Of a stretch of 64,000 nucleotides of DNA, positions 44,298 to 53,302 are shown piece after piece. Both the position numbers and the translations under genes were made by a program. Positions within the stretch are counted from its first letter, which is position 1; each line of letters begins with the position of its first letter. The notes under the pieces were generated by a model. The model worked only from the letters and a program-made list of their open reading frames with translations, had not been told where the DNA came from and made no database searches. The stretch is taken from positions 310,001-374,000 of the forward strand of contig NZ_FSRA01000002.1 in assembly GCF_900129465.1 (NCBI RefSeq), in the 5' to 3' direction. Source of the stretch: Chitinophaga niabensis. GTDB lineage: Bacteria > Bacteroidota > Bacteroidia > Chitinophagales > Chitinophagaceae.

Positions 44298-45695
44298 TTA
44301 GAATTCATTGATAAATAACCCGAAGTTGCCTACTGCCGCAGATTTCAGCAACAACGCCTGCCACACATTGCTATAAGCAATATCCCGGTCTGTTTCCGCA
44401 CGGTTCAATGCATACAGTGCCTGTGTTACATCTACCAGCGTGCTCAATCCGTTACGGTACATCACTGTTTTCTGTAAATAAGCATCTGCTGCAGATTTGA
44501 TCTGTACGGCGGCTTCCCTGTAATTGTCCAGCGCATTCTTCATTTTAGTATCTGCCAGTACCACCTGCGCTTTCAATTGCTGGTCCACTACTTCCATTTC
44601 GTTCTGTAATGCTTTGGAAGTAAAATCCTGTGCCGCAGACTGATGACGTACCCTGAGAGGGCTCGTCAGGTTCCAGGTAACTCCCACACCCAGCAGGTAA
44701 TTGCTCCTGGTTGGTTTGATCCCTTCCCAGTAATTATGTGTATAAGAATTCTGGTCCTGCGCATAATCATTATGGAAACCGGAAGCCCTTGTTTGCAATA
44801 CACTGAAAACACTAAAGGCAGGGTAGTTAAATGTTTTGATATATTTCTCCTGTTCCTCACTCAGCAGTACCCTGCTTTTATAATATTGTAAAAGCGGATG
44901 CGCATCAGGGTTTAATGCGGCAGTATCTGTGATGGCAGAAGGTAACCGTGTAATGAACAAACTGTCCAGCACAAACTCCGCAGGTGCTACACCCAGTAAT
45001 TGGGCCAGCACATTTCCCTGCTCCTGTTCCAGGTCCTTTGCTTTTGTAAGGGCTATCCTGGCATTGGAAACTTCAGCATTGGCGAGGGAGGAATCCACCC
45101 CGGCAATCAACCCATTCTGCACGCGGCGTGTTACCACAGCACGGAAAGTGTCCGCTCTTTCGAGGTTGCGCTCCCAGGAATTTGTTAAACGCTGCGCCGC
45201 CAGTAAGTTCAGATAGGCCCCTGCCACTCTCACTTCATGCCGGAACTGTTCCTGCTGCCAGTCACGCTCATCGCGCGCGGCCACAGATGCAGCCGTTTTA
45301 ATCTTTTCTTTCGCCCTGCCGAATGCAAAGAATTCCCAGTTGATATTGGCCAGGTACAAAGCCCCGAAGGCAGCATTCCAGTTCTGAGAAGGTAAGGGTA
45401 AACCGGAAGAAGCCACACCAAGACCGCCAAAACCGTACAGGGGGCCATTCTGCCCATTGACGGTTCCGTAATCCTGTTGAGCCGAAAAATTAAGATTGGG
45501 GAGGTAATCCCTCCTGGATTGTTGAACGGTAGCCTTGGAAGCGTTTAAGTAATTGGCCTTGGCTTTAATGGTCCCGTAATTGTTCAAAGCCGTTTGTACA
45601 GCATCTTTCATTGTAAGTACCTGGGCTTGCGCATTCCAGGTAGCGCAACAAAATATGGCTGACATCAGCAGATGAACCTTGTAGCGTATAGTCAT
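44298..45695 (-). CDS. TolC-family outer-membrane efflux channel
   Basis: A 465-residue outer-membrane factor with a signal peptide (1-24) and the two TolC-like repeats of long helices (for example ALNNYGTIKAKANYLNASKA near 35, and EQEKYIKTFNYPAFSVFSVL near 280). It ends with the typical AETDRDIAYSNVWQALLLKSAAVG. It is the first pump gene after the two-component pair (32-bp gap) and lies 10 bp before the RND gene. The order channel-permease-adaptor is reversed from that in E. coli acrAB but is common in Bacteroidota. Confidence 0.93.
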   Translation of the reverse strand: MTIRYKVHLLMSAIFCCATWNAQAQVLTMKDAVQTALNNYGTIKAKANYLNASKATVQQSRRDYLPNLNFSAQQDYGTVNGQNGPLYGFGGLGVASSGLPLPSQNWNAAFGALYLANINWEFFAFGRAKEKIKTAASVAARDERDWQQEQFRHEVRVAGAYLNLLAAQRLTNSWERNLERADTFRAVVTRRVQNGLIAGVDSSLANAEVSNARIALTKAKDLEQEQGNVLAQLLGVAPAEFVLDSLFITRLPSAITDTAALNPDAHPLLQYYKSRVLLSEEQEKYIKTFNYPAFSVFSVLQTRASGFHNDYAQDQNSYTHNYWEGIKPTRSNYLLGVGVTWNLTSPLRVRHQSAAQDFTSKALQNEMEVVDQQLKAQVVLADTKMKNALDNYREAAVQIKSAADAYLQKTVMYRNGLSTLVDVTQALYALNRAETDRDIAYSNVWQALLLKSAAVGNFGLFINEF

Positions 45696-45727
45696 CTCTA
45701 ATGAATGTGCGATTATGCATGGCAGCT

Positions 45728-47053
45728 TTAAAGCTGAATTCTCTCATGCAAATAGCGCTCATCATTTTGAAGCAATTTTGAAGAATGGGATTCCGGGGGG
45801 AAGTTCACGATAAGGATATGGAGCCCGGATGTATAGTGGTACTGGATTTCAAAGGAATTCATGTCACATATCTGTTTTACAATAGACAGACCAATTCCGA
45901 TAGAGTTGTTACACTGGCTTCCTTTCTTAAATCGCTGGAACATTTCCGAGGTAGGATGTTCTGGCGCTTTTCCGGTATTTTTTACCATCAGGAATTCCCG
46001 GTTCAGGATCACTTCTATGGTACCGCCGGGCATATTGTGGCGGATAGCATTGCTGAGCAGGTTATTGAGCAGGATGTCTGCCAGTGAGGCATGCAGCTTC
46101 AGGCAAACAGATTCTTCTATGCTGGACTTTACGGTCAGTTCTTTCAGGGCTATCAGGTCGCAGAAAGCACCCAGGGCCTCCCTGGTGTATTGGTCAAAAG
46201 GCACCTCTTCCGTAGCTTCATATTCATTGTTCTCCAGGCGGGATAACAAAACCAGCGAACGGTTAATGCGCGTGAGCTTCTCTACCGCATTGTTCATATC
46301 CGCGATAAGTACAGCCTGATCTCCCTGGATATCAGATTCTGATAACAGTTCCAGCTTACTCCGGATAATGGCCAAGGGCGTCTGCAGCTCATGGGACGCA
46401 TTTTCGGAAAATTCTTTGAGGGAGCTATAATCATCCACCGCTTTATCCGTCATCTTCTTTACAAAGAGGTTCAGTTCCTTGAACTCCTTGGTGCGCGTTT
46501 CCGGCAACACCAGCCGTTTCTTGGATTTCAGGTTGAATAGCTGCAATTTTTTAATGGTGCCGTAAAAAGGAGCCAGCACTACCCGCGAAGCTACCCGGGC
46601 CGTTAACACCACCAATGCCACCAGGATGATCAGCTTCCACATGATGGAGATCCTCAATCCCGCCAGGATCTGTTCCGAGCGCGATACATAATCGCCGGAA
46701 GTGATCCTGTAATATTGATTATTGATATTATGATAAGAAGTAACAATGATCTTGCGGTCATTATCATTCAGCTGAGGATCGTGGGTTACATCCCTTTCTG
46801 TAATTACATAGTGATCGGCAGCAAAAGCTGTATCCGTTTTAGCATACAACACCCTGCAGCCTGCGGTATATTCTCCGGGCGGCTGCCCTTTCCCTATCTG
46901 TTCTGCCACCCGCACATTCACATGTTTCAGGCGCTCAATAGCTGATTTATCAATCTCCCGTTTGATACTATAATAAGTGATCACACTATTGATAGGTATG
47001 ATCACCATGGTAATACCCAGGAACCATAAGGTGAATTTATCAACGAGCTTCAT
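45728..47053 (-). CDS. Sensor histidine kinase controlling the efflux pump
   Basis: A 441-residue kinase with two membrane helices (about 8-28 and 138-160) around a ~110-residue periplasmic sensor, HisKA with H221 in ENASHELQTPLAII, and HATPase with LLNNLLSNAIRHN and GIGLSIVKQI. The start overlaps the response-regulator stop by 4 bp (ATGA). It is paralogous to the kinase at 11415-12644. The pump genes follow on the same strand, so it most likely senses the exported compound or the damage it causes. Confidence 0.94.
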   Translation of the reverse strand: MKLVDKFTLWFLGITMVIIPINSVITYYSIKREIDKSAIERLKHVNVRVAEQIGKGQPPGEYTAGCRVLYAKTDTAFAADHYVITERDVTHDPQLNDNDRKIIVTSYHNINNQYYRITSGDYVSRSEQILAGLRISIMWKLIILVALVVLTARVASRVVLAPFYGTIKKLQLFNLKSKKRLVLPETRTKEFKELNLFVKKMTDKAVDDYSSLKEFSENASHELQTPLAIIRSKLELLSESDIQGDQAVLIADMNNAVEKLTRINRSLVLLSRLENNEYEATEEVPFDQYTREALGAFCDLIALKELTVKSSIEESVCLKLHASLADILLNNLLSNAIRHNMPGGTIEVILNREFLMVKNTGKAPEHPTSEMFQRFKKGSQCNNSIGIGLSIVKQICDMNSFEIQYHYTSGLHILIVNFPPESHSSKLLQNDERYLHERIQL

Positions 47054-47733
47054 TGCTTTGATGTATTAAACTTGTATCCCAGCCCGTACACTGTTCCAAT
47101 ATAATCCGTACCATTTGCTGCGCTGATCTTTTTCCTGATATTTTTTACGTGCTGGTATACAAAATCAAAGTTCGCAAAATTGTCTGTATAATCCCCCCAG
47201 AGATGTGCGGCAATGGATTGGCGGGAAAGTACCCTGTTCTTGTTCACCACAAAATACAGGAGCAGGTCAAACTCCTTCCGCGTCATATCCAGTAATTGCC
47301 CGTTCACCGTAGCTTCCAGTGTATCTATATTCAAACTTATTTCATTAAAGGCAATAATATTGCTCCCGTTCAGCTTTTTGCGGCGGTAAATGGCGCGCAG
47401 GCGGGCATGCAGTTCCGGAAGATGGAAAGGTTTAGTGAGATAATCATCCGCACCCTCTTCCAGTCCGGCGATCTTATCGTCCAGCGAGTTTTTGGCAGAC
47501 AGTATCAGGATGCTGCTTTGTATGCGCTCCGCTCTTATAAAAGACAGGAGCTGTAATCCATTCCCGTCCGGCAACATGATATCCAGCAGCACACAATCAT
47601 ATTGAAATGAGATCAGCTTATCCTGGGCATCCGTGATATTATAGCTCACTTCGCAGATATACCCCTCTCTCCCCAGAAATTCAGAAATACTGCTGGCCAG
47701 TTCTTCGTTATCCTCTATCAGCAAGACTTTCAT
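47050..47733 (-). CDS. OmpR/PhoB-family response regulator of the efflux operon
   Basis: A 227-residue regulator with a receiver (D51 in CVLLDIMLPDGNG, SAKNS, KPF) and a winged helix (FVYQHVKNIRKKI, GTVYGLGYKF). It is the first gene of a probable five-gene operon with its kinase and the TolC-RND-adaptor pump. A pair of TTGAAGT repeats 11 bp apart lies 25 bp upstream of the start and looks like an autoregulatory site. It is paralogous to the regulator beside htrA. Confidence 0.95.
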   Translation of the reverse strand: MKVLLIEDNEELASSISEFLGREGYICEVSYNITDAQDKLISFQYDCVLLDIMLPDGNGLQLLSFIRAERIQSSILILSAKNSLDDKIAGLEEGADDYLTKPFHLPELHARLRAIYRRKKLNGSNIIAFNEISLNIDTLEATVNGQLLDMTRKEFDLLLYFVVNKNRVLSRQSIAAHLWGDYTDNFANFDFVYQHVKNIRKKISAANGTDYIGTVYGLGYKFNTSKQ

Positions 47734-47757
47734 ATCTTCTGCAAATTACACACAAAT

Positions 47758-47775
47758 TTGAAGTAATCTTGAAGT
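47758..47775 (-). promoter_or_regulatory. Direct repeats upstream of the efflux response regulator
   Basis: TTGAAGT at 47758-47764 and 47769-47775 (ACTTCAA twice on the minus strand), 11 bp apart. This is the spacing expected for an OmpR-family dimer, and it lies just ahead of the operon start. Confidence 0.55.
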
Positions 47776-47879
47776 GAAAGGGGTTATAAATACATATTTC
47801 ATTGAAAAACAACAACTTGCCTTGGTTCAAATTATTCTAGCACAGGATTTGCTTATACCTCACCCGTAAACCTATAAAT

Positions 47880-48797
47880 ATGAAACCATATTCTTTATTC
47901 TTTCTTTTAACAATGATGTTGGCTGCCTGTGCCGGTCCCTCCTCAGAAAAAAAGGCGGAGGCAGACAGTGTGCAGGCTAATGTTACGGCCGTAAGCAGTA
48001 CACCTACGGATATCAGTACTTATGTAGGAGACATTGATGAAAAATCCGGTTCCGATTATTACCTGCTGGCGCTCCATGATTTTTTGAACGGAGAGAACTC
48101 AAATGGCATAGTGGCTACCTTCAATAACAGCGGACGGCCATTACGTGTACTTCTTTATCCGGAAGGAGATCAGCGGATCAAAGCTCCGCAGACCTGGATC
48201 TACCTGGATTCCCTGTCCGGCAAACCTGTATTGCTCCGGGAGATCGTGGAAAGTGAGAACAATGTAACAGAGAATAGCTTTTACTATGGTAATGATTCCG
48301 TGCTACAGTCAGAAACACGTGCAGCAGCAGATCTGCCCGGTCTTGAAAAAGCAGTATTCACCAGTTATCAGTCCCCTGCTCCGCCAAGTGACTACCGTTT
48401 ACAACCGGCTGAAGTAAGCAAACTGGTGGAAAAGGTATTGACAGCAGTAAAAGCAGATAGAAAAGACCTGAGCAAAGGAGCAAATATTGTACGTAAAGAT
48501 GGTGCCTCTCACTGGGGCACTGGTAATGAACCCGGATGGAGCATTGCAGTGATCCCTAATAAAAAGATCATCCTGCATATGAACTACGACCAGGATAAAT
48601 ATGAATTCCCATATAGTGATGCGCAGAAAGGAGATAATGAGGCAACAGAATTCATCACCACTATTAAAGATCACACCCTCACCGCAAAATTTGAGAACAA
48701 GCGGTGCACGGATGATGCAGATATAAAACATCCCATGACCGTAACCATCCGGTTCGATGGCAAAACTTACCAGGGCTGCGGCCAATCGTTATTTTAG
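47880..48797 (+). CDS. Lipoprotein with COG3650-like C-terminal domain
   Basis: A 305-residue lipoprotein (lipobox LAAC, C17). The N-terminal half contains a small domain of unknown kind (YLLALHDFLNGENSNGIVATFNNSGRPLRVLLYPEGDQ). The C-terminal ~100 residues have the COG3650/MliC-like pattern: GTGNEPGWSIAVIPNKKI, a Cys in ENKRCTDDADIKHPMTVTIRF and GCGQ at the end, which probably form a disulfide. Such domains occur in envelope proteins and lysozyme inhibitors, but the function here is unproven. It is divergent from the efflux regulator and followed by a terminator. Confidence 0.75.
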   Translation: MKPYSLFFLLTMMLAACAGPSSEKKAEADSVQANVTAVSSTPTDISTYVGDIDEKSGSDYYLLALHDFLNGENSNGIVATFNNSGRPLRVLLYPEGDQRIKAPQTWIYLDSLSGKPVLLREIVESENNVTENSFYYGNDSVLQSETRAAADLPGLEKAVFTSYQSPAPPSDYRLQPAEVSKLVEKVLTAVKADRKDLSKGANIVRKDGASHWGTGNEPGWSIAVIPNKKIILHMNYDQDKYEFPYSDAQKGDNEATEFITTIKDHTLTAKFENKRCTDDADIKHPMTVTIRFDGKTYQGCGQSLF

Positions 48798-48818
48798 TTA
48801 AACGGATGCACCGAAGAA

Positions 48819-48849
48819 AAAAGCCGTCCCACATTCCGGGACGGCTTTT
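48819..48849. terminator. Bidirectional terminator
   Basis: A perfect 12-bp stem AAAAGCCGTCCC / GGGACGGCTTTT with a 7-nt loop, between the convergent lipoprotein and dsbD genes; A and T flanks give U runs both ways. Confidence 0.93.
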
Positions 48850-48855
48850 CCATTT

Positions 48856-50862
48856 TTATTTCTTTACCTTTTTAAATGCATCCAGGCCTGATCTGAGCCA
48901 GTTGGCATACTCCTGGATGTTGGGCGTGTAAGCCACAGGGTACGTCAGCAACTTTTCTTCAGGGCTGATCAATACATACAAAGGTTGTGAGTTATTGTTG
49001 AAGTTCAGGGTCTGCATGGTGGCATACTTATTCCCGATAGTTTTGATCGGTTTTTTACGGCCATCAGGGAAGGTGTGCATGAACTGCTCATCTTCCGGCA
49101 GCTTCTGCTTATCATCCACATACAATGAAACGAGGATGTAGTTATCCTTGATCAGCGCATGCACTTCAGGATCTGTCCATACATTCTCTTCCATGTTCCG
49201 GCAATTCACGCAAGCCCATCCGGTAAAGTCTATGAGGATAGGTTTGTTCTGTGCTTTGGCCAGTTCCAGCGCTTTATCGTAGTCATTGATCACATTGGGT
49301 TCTACCGCACCTTTTTCATGCGCACTGTTACCATACCAGCTATAAGACATCGGTGGCGCGAATCCGCTCATCAGCCTTACGTTGGCATATTTAGTATTGG
49401 TAACACCCGGAAGCAGGTATATAGTAAAGGCGCCAAAAATAACGGCAAAGAAGATCCTGGTGGCCCCCAGCTTTTTCACAGGGCTATCATGCGGGAAACG
49501 GATCAAACCTAACAGGTAGAGCGTGGTCAGCAATCCGATAATGATCCAGATCAGGAAGAAAGTTTCGCGGTGCAGGATACCCCAGTGCATCACGAGGTCT
49601 GCATTGGAAAGGAATTTAATCGCCAGCGCTACTTCAATAAAACCTAATACCACTTTTACGGAAGTAAGCCATCCGCCTGATTTTGGCAGAGAGCTTAACC
49701 AGTTCGGGAACATCGCAAACAGTGCAAAAGGTAATGCCAGTGATACGCCAAAACCGGCCATACCGGCAGTAAGCAACCATGCACCGCCGTCAGAACCCAA
49801 AGAACCTGCCAGCAAAGAACCCAGGATAGGTCCTGTACAGGAGAACGATACCACAACCAGCGTTAATGCCATGAAGAAGATCCCTACCAGTGTTCCTTTA
49901 TTTGCTTTGGAATCTGCCTTGCTGGCTAATCCGCTGGGCAATGTGATCTCAAAATATCCGAAGAAGGATATCGCAAACACTACAAATACCGCAAAGAAAA
50001 ATACGTTCAGCCAAACGTTGGTAGAAATATTATTGAAGATCTCAGGCTCTGCCAGTCCCGCTATGTGGAAAGGCACGCTGAATAAGATATAGATCAGGAA
50101 GATAAAGAAGCCATACATGGTGGCATTGAAAATGCCTTTCTTTTTATCCTGCGCGCTCTTTGTAAAGAACGATACTGTCAGCGGGATCATAGGGAACACG
50201 CAAGGTGTTACCAGTGCCAGCAATCCTCCCAGGAATCCAAGCAGGAAGATGAACCAGGGGTTTGTTTCCCCTTCGTTACCGATACCGCCTACTTTATTTA
50301 CAGGATTCTGCAGATCAATGTTATCCCGTTTCAATTTATTGGCCTGGTCAGCCGAAGCTACCAGCCCGCCTGCTTCTCCGGAAAGGTTTCCGGCAGCATC
50401 TGCTTTAAAGCGGAATTCAGTTTCTTCCGGGTTGATCTCTTCTCCTTTCAGGATGAAGTAATTGATCGTTCCTTTAAGATCGTTCACCGGGCCTTTGAAT
50501 TTAACCTGCAGGGTAACTACTGTTTCTTTCTCAAAGAATTTGATTTCCTGGTTATCCAGCAAAGGTTCCGGCGCTTTCAGCTCTTTGCCTTCATAACCTA
50601 AACCTGTGATCGCAGCCCTTACATCACTAATGCTATCCAGTATAACACGGGTATTAGGATCGTCATCTCCCATACTGGGGGAAAACAACTTCCAGCCTTC
50701 GGCAATGTTTGCTTTGAATTTTAAGGTATACGCCCCTTCCCCTATCTTCTCGGATGTAAACGTCCACTTCACATGCTTCGCTGTGGCATCTGCATCCTGC
50801 GCACGCAGAGCAGGCAAGAGCATGAGCTGGAGGCTGGTAAGGAATAATAAAAAGTACTTCAT
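48856..50862 (-). CDS. DsbD-type thiol:disulfide interchange protein
   Basis: A 668-residue transmembrane reductant carrier with a signal peptide (1-22) and an N-terminal DsbD-alpha-like domain (about 25-150). Eight membrane helices follow (about 190-500), with the paired cysteines in VTPCVFPMIPLTV and FSCTGPILGS. A C-terminal thioredoxin-like domain carries CVNC at 551-554. It passes electrons from cytoplasmic thioredoxin to periplasmic thiol proteins. The ATG at 50862 begins the signal peptide; an upstream in-frame ATG adds 14 unconvincing residues. A separate gene for a second alpha-like domain lies directly upstream. Confidence 0.95.
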   Translation of the reverse strand: MKYFLLFLTSLQLMLLPALRAQDADATAKHVKWTFTSEKIGEGAYTLKFKANIAEGWKLFSPSMGDDDPNTRVILDSISDVRAAITGLGYEGKELKAPEPLLDNQEIKFFEKETVVTLQVKFKGPVNDLKGTINYFILKGEEINPEETEFRFKADAAGNLSGEAGGLVASADQANKLKRDNIDLQNPVNKVGGIGNEGETNPWFIFLLGFLGGLLALVTPCVFPMIPLTVSFFTKSAQDKKKGIFNATMYGFFIFLIYILFSVPFHIAGLAEPEIFNNISTNVWLNVFFFAVFVVFAISFFGYFEITLPSGLASKADSKANKGTLVGIFFMALTLVVVSFSCTGPILGSLLAGSLGSDGGAWLLTAGMAGFGVSLALPFALFAMFPNWLSSLPKSGGWLTSVKVVLGFIEVALAIKFLSNADLVMHWGILHRETFFLIWIIIGLLTTLYLLGLIRFPHDSPVKKLGATRIFFAVIFGAFTIYLLPGVTNTKYANVRLMSGFAPPMSYSWYGNSAHEKGAVEPNVINDYDKALELAKAQNKPILIDFTGWACVNCRNMEENVWTDPEVHALIKDNYILVSLYVDDKQKLPEDEQFMHTFPDGRKKPIKTIGNKYATMQTLNFNNNSQPLYVLISPEEKLLTYPVAYTPNIQEYANWLRSGLDAFKKVKK

Positions 50863-50902
50863 ATATATGATAGACTTAACAGATTGTAAAGAATGTAAAT
50901 GC

Positions 50903-50929
50903 AAAAACGAGTTCCTGTAAAGAACTCGT
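50903..50929 (-). terminator. Terminator between the alpha-like gene and dsbD
   Basis: On the minus strand an 8-bp stem ACGAGTTC / GAACTCGT with a 7-nt loop is followed by five T. It lies after the 50972-51427 gene and would separate it, at least partly, from dsbD. Confidence 0.8.
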
Positions 50930-50971
50930 TCCTGCTATACCTGAATATAATGATGTATTGGAGTGGTCAAT

Positions 50972-51427
50972 TTACTTTCCTCCTACATTAAAAGCGAATT
51001 CTACTTCTGTAGGTGGCAGGCATTGGTGATCGTCGCAGACCATAAACTCTACAGAGCCTTTCAGCTTTGTAGCCGCTTTCCCTTTTACAGTAACTGTTTG
51101 TACAAAGGAAACGGTGTTTTCATAATACTTCAGTTCTGAATCAAAGTTCTTATCGAATGCTTTATGCAGTTTACCCACTTCTTTTACTTTACCGGTGGGT
51201 ACCACCAGCGGGTTTTTGGCAAATTTAAAAGTGGTAGGGATCGGGCCTTCGCCAGCTTCCTGTGCATATACGTGCCAGCCTTTTTCAATAGTGGCAGTGG
51301 CAATCACTTCATATGTAGTGGCATTTACCTTCTTAGAGGAGAACGCCCATTTAACCGGGTTTTCTTCCTGTGCTAAAGCCAGCACGGGCAGTGCAAATAA
51401 GCACAATGCAACGAGTAATTTCTTCAT
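50972..51427 (-). CDS. Stand-alone periplasmic DsbD-alpha-like protein
   Basis: A 151-residue secreted protein with a signal peptide (1-19) and one domain resembling the N-terminal domain of DsbD (VKWAFSSKKVNATTYEVIATATIEKGWHVYAQ; VEFMVCDDHQCLPPTEVEFAF). It keeps a Cys pair, C131 and C136 (CDDHQC), at the place of the active cysteines of DsbD-alpha. It may take electrons from the neighbouring DsbD and hand them to a client. It lies between purQ and dsbD on the same strand, with a terminator before dsbD. Confidence 0.88.
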   Translation of the reverse strand: MKKLLVALCLFALPVLALAQEENPVKWAFSSKKVNATTYEVIATATIEKGWHVYAQEAGEGPIPTTFKFAKNPLVVPTGKVKEVGKLHKAFDKNFDSELKYYENTVSFVQTVTVKGKAATKLKGSVEFMVCDDHQCLPPTEVEFAFNVGGK

Positions 51428-51456
51428 AGTTCTTTTTTTTCTGGTTGGTGGTTGAT

Positions 51457-52149
51457 CTAATTGTTATTGATAAGGCTCTGGAAAATCAGCTGCCCATCGC
51501 GGTTACCCAGTATTTCGCTGGAAGCCCTTTCAGGGTGAGGCATCATTCCAAAAACATTTCTCTCTTTATTACAGATCCCGGCAATGTTGCGAATAGCACC
51601 ATTCGGGTTAGCTTGTTCAATAATATTGCCAAACTCATCGCAATAGCGGAAAAGCACCTGGTTGTGTTTAAACAGTTCGTCCAGGGTGGCATCATCAGCA
51701 TAATACCTGCCTTCGCCATGTGCGATAGGGATCATCAGCGGCCTGCCCGTTACATCTTTAGTAATAGATGCCTGGGTGTTTTCGCTTTTCATGAAAACAT
51801 TCTTGCAGATGAACTGTTGGTTCTGGTTCTTCAGCAGGGCGCCTGGTAACAAACCTGCCTCGCAAAGGATCTGGAATCCGTTGCAAACACCTATTACACG
51901 GCCGCCCTTTTTGGCAAACTCAATTACGCTCTGCATCATAGGGCTGAATTTGGCAATAGCCCCGCAACGCAGGTAATCACCATAAGAAAAGCCACCTGGC
52001 AGCAGCACGCAATCTTCCGTACCAAACATGCTAAGATCCTTGTCTTTATGCCAAAGCGCAATAACATCCTGGTTAAGGTCGTAACGCAATGCATCAATCA
52101 TGTCCTGATCGCAGTTTGAGCCTGGAAATGTAACAACACCAAATTTCAT
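51457..52149 (-). CDS. purQ: Phosphoribosylformylglycinamidine synthase subunit I
   Basis: A 230-residue class-I glutamine amidotransferase that supplies ammonia to PurL in the fourth step of purine synthesis. It starts MKFGVVTFPGSNCDQD, has the nucleophile C89 in IGVCNGFQILCEAGLLPGAL, and the His/Glu pair H205/E207 in MPHPERAS. The length and motifs match the separate PurQ type that works with a small PurL and PurS. Those genes are not in this window. It lies 29 bp upstream of the DsbD-alpha-like gene, probably by chance of operon layout. Confidence 0.97.
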   Translation of the reverse strand: MKFGVVTFPGSNCDQDMIDALRYDLNQDVIALWHKDKDLSMFGTEDCVLLPGGFSYGDYLRCGAIAKFSPMMQSVIEFAKKGGRVIGVCNGFQILCEAGLLPGALLKNQNQQFICKNVFMKSENTQASITKDVTGRPLMIPIAHGEGRYYADDATLDELFKHNQVLFRYCDEFGNIIEQANPNGAIRNIAGICNKERNVFGMMPHPERASSEILGNRDGQLIFQSLINNN

Positions 52150-52306
52150 CAGTTAATATTTGTTTTTATCGGTCAGATGGAACTTCGCTTTCGCTCCGTT
52201 TCATATAAAAATGTACATTAATTTATCCCGGAAAAAGCAAAATTACTTAGCCTTCGGGAATTTACAATAACCGCTCATAGAATTTATGATTCTACTAACA
52301 CAAGGG

Positions 52307-53287
52307 CTAATGTGAAAAGTATTGCATTACAATAACATATGCTAAAACGAGTATGTGTATAGCGCTTGCAATACCGTTATTAGTAATGGACCAGAAAACA
52401 TTCCCTACAAACATGGAAATTGGCAATACCACCAATACCCAGTAATTAGGTGAAAAATGCTCGCTGAAAAAGGGCACGAACATGGCCACCAGCACGTAAA
52501 CAACCACCGTTGCCCAAATCTTGCGCCCCTGGATCAGCATCTTCTTGAAGGTCCGCTGCAAAAGCAGCCAGCCTACTGCAAAGAACAACACATTCGCAAT
52601 CAGTGCGCCCCAGACCTTATAATCCGTGATCATCGGTAAATGGAAGCCTATCCGGGGCATTTCATAGATCAGATCCCACTTATCCGTCAGGAACAGGTAA
52701 GTTCCCAGCAGGTAAAAAGGGCAGAACAGCCCCAGTAACCCTATTATCCATTCTGCCAGGCGGAAAGACCGCATGATGAGCAGGCTCAGGAATAACAGCA
52801 GCACAAAAAGGATGGCGGGGAAGTAGAAAAGCCCACAGATCCCCAGGGCAAACCCAATATTAAAAGCCACATCCCTTGCGGAAGATCGCATGTACAGATC
52901 AGAAATGCTGGCAAAGATCCACAGCATGATGGTATTTACGATCAGCGCAGGAGAAAACACATTCCAGCCCTCCAGTAAGGAAGTGAAGAGCAAAAAGCTC
53001 ATAGCGGGCAGGTAAGTATCTTTGGCAAAAAGGCGGTGATTATTGATGGTACGGGTAAGCAACAAAGCCTGCAGGAACTGCAGGAGCAGCACCAGTGAGG
53101 TGAAAAAGAACGGGCTCTTGCCCACTATCCCTTCCAGCCAGCCGGTTAAAGCATTATACAGCAAACCTTCGGAACCATCTGCCTGATAGAGAGACGGGTG
53201 TAAAAGATAGTAGAATTTAACGAGCAACGTGTAGATGAACAGCAGCAAAACCGTCAGCGGATTGCCTGATCTAAAAAAACGTATCAC
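52307..53287 (-). CDS. DUF6427-like polytopic membrane protein
   Basis: A 326-residue protein with about nine to ten membrane helices, starting MIRFFRSGNPLTVLLLFIYTLLVKFYYL, the usual beginning of a Bacteroidota-specific family (DUF6427-like). The function is unknown. It begins 15 bp downstream of the 504-residue secreted protein gene on the same strand, so the two are probably co-transcribed. No catalytic motif is evident. Confidence 0.8.
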   Translation of the reverse strand: MIRFFRSGNPLTVLLLFIYTLLVKFYYLLHPSLYQADGSEGLLYNALTGWLEGIVGKSPFFFTSLVLLLQFLQALLLTRTINNHRLFAKDTYLPAMSFLLFTSLLEGWNVFSPALIVNTIMLWIFASISDLYMRSSARDVAFNIGFALGICGLFYFPAILFVLLLFLSLLIMRSFRLAEWIIGLLGLFCPFYLLGTYLFLTDKWDLIYEMPRIGFHLPMITDYKVWGALIANVLFFAVGWLLLQRTFKKMLIQGRKIWATVVVYVLVAMFVPFFSEHFSPNYWVLVVLPISMFVGNVFWSITNNGIASAIHILVLAYVIVMQYFSH

Positions 53288-53302
53288 GGTGCAAAGGTGT
53301 AA

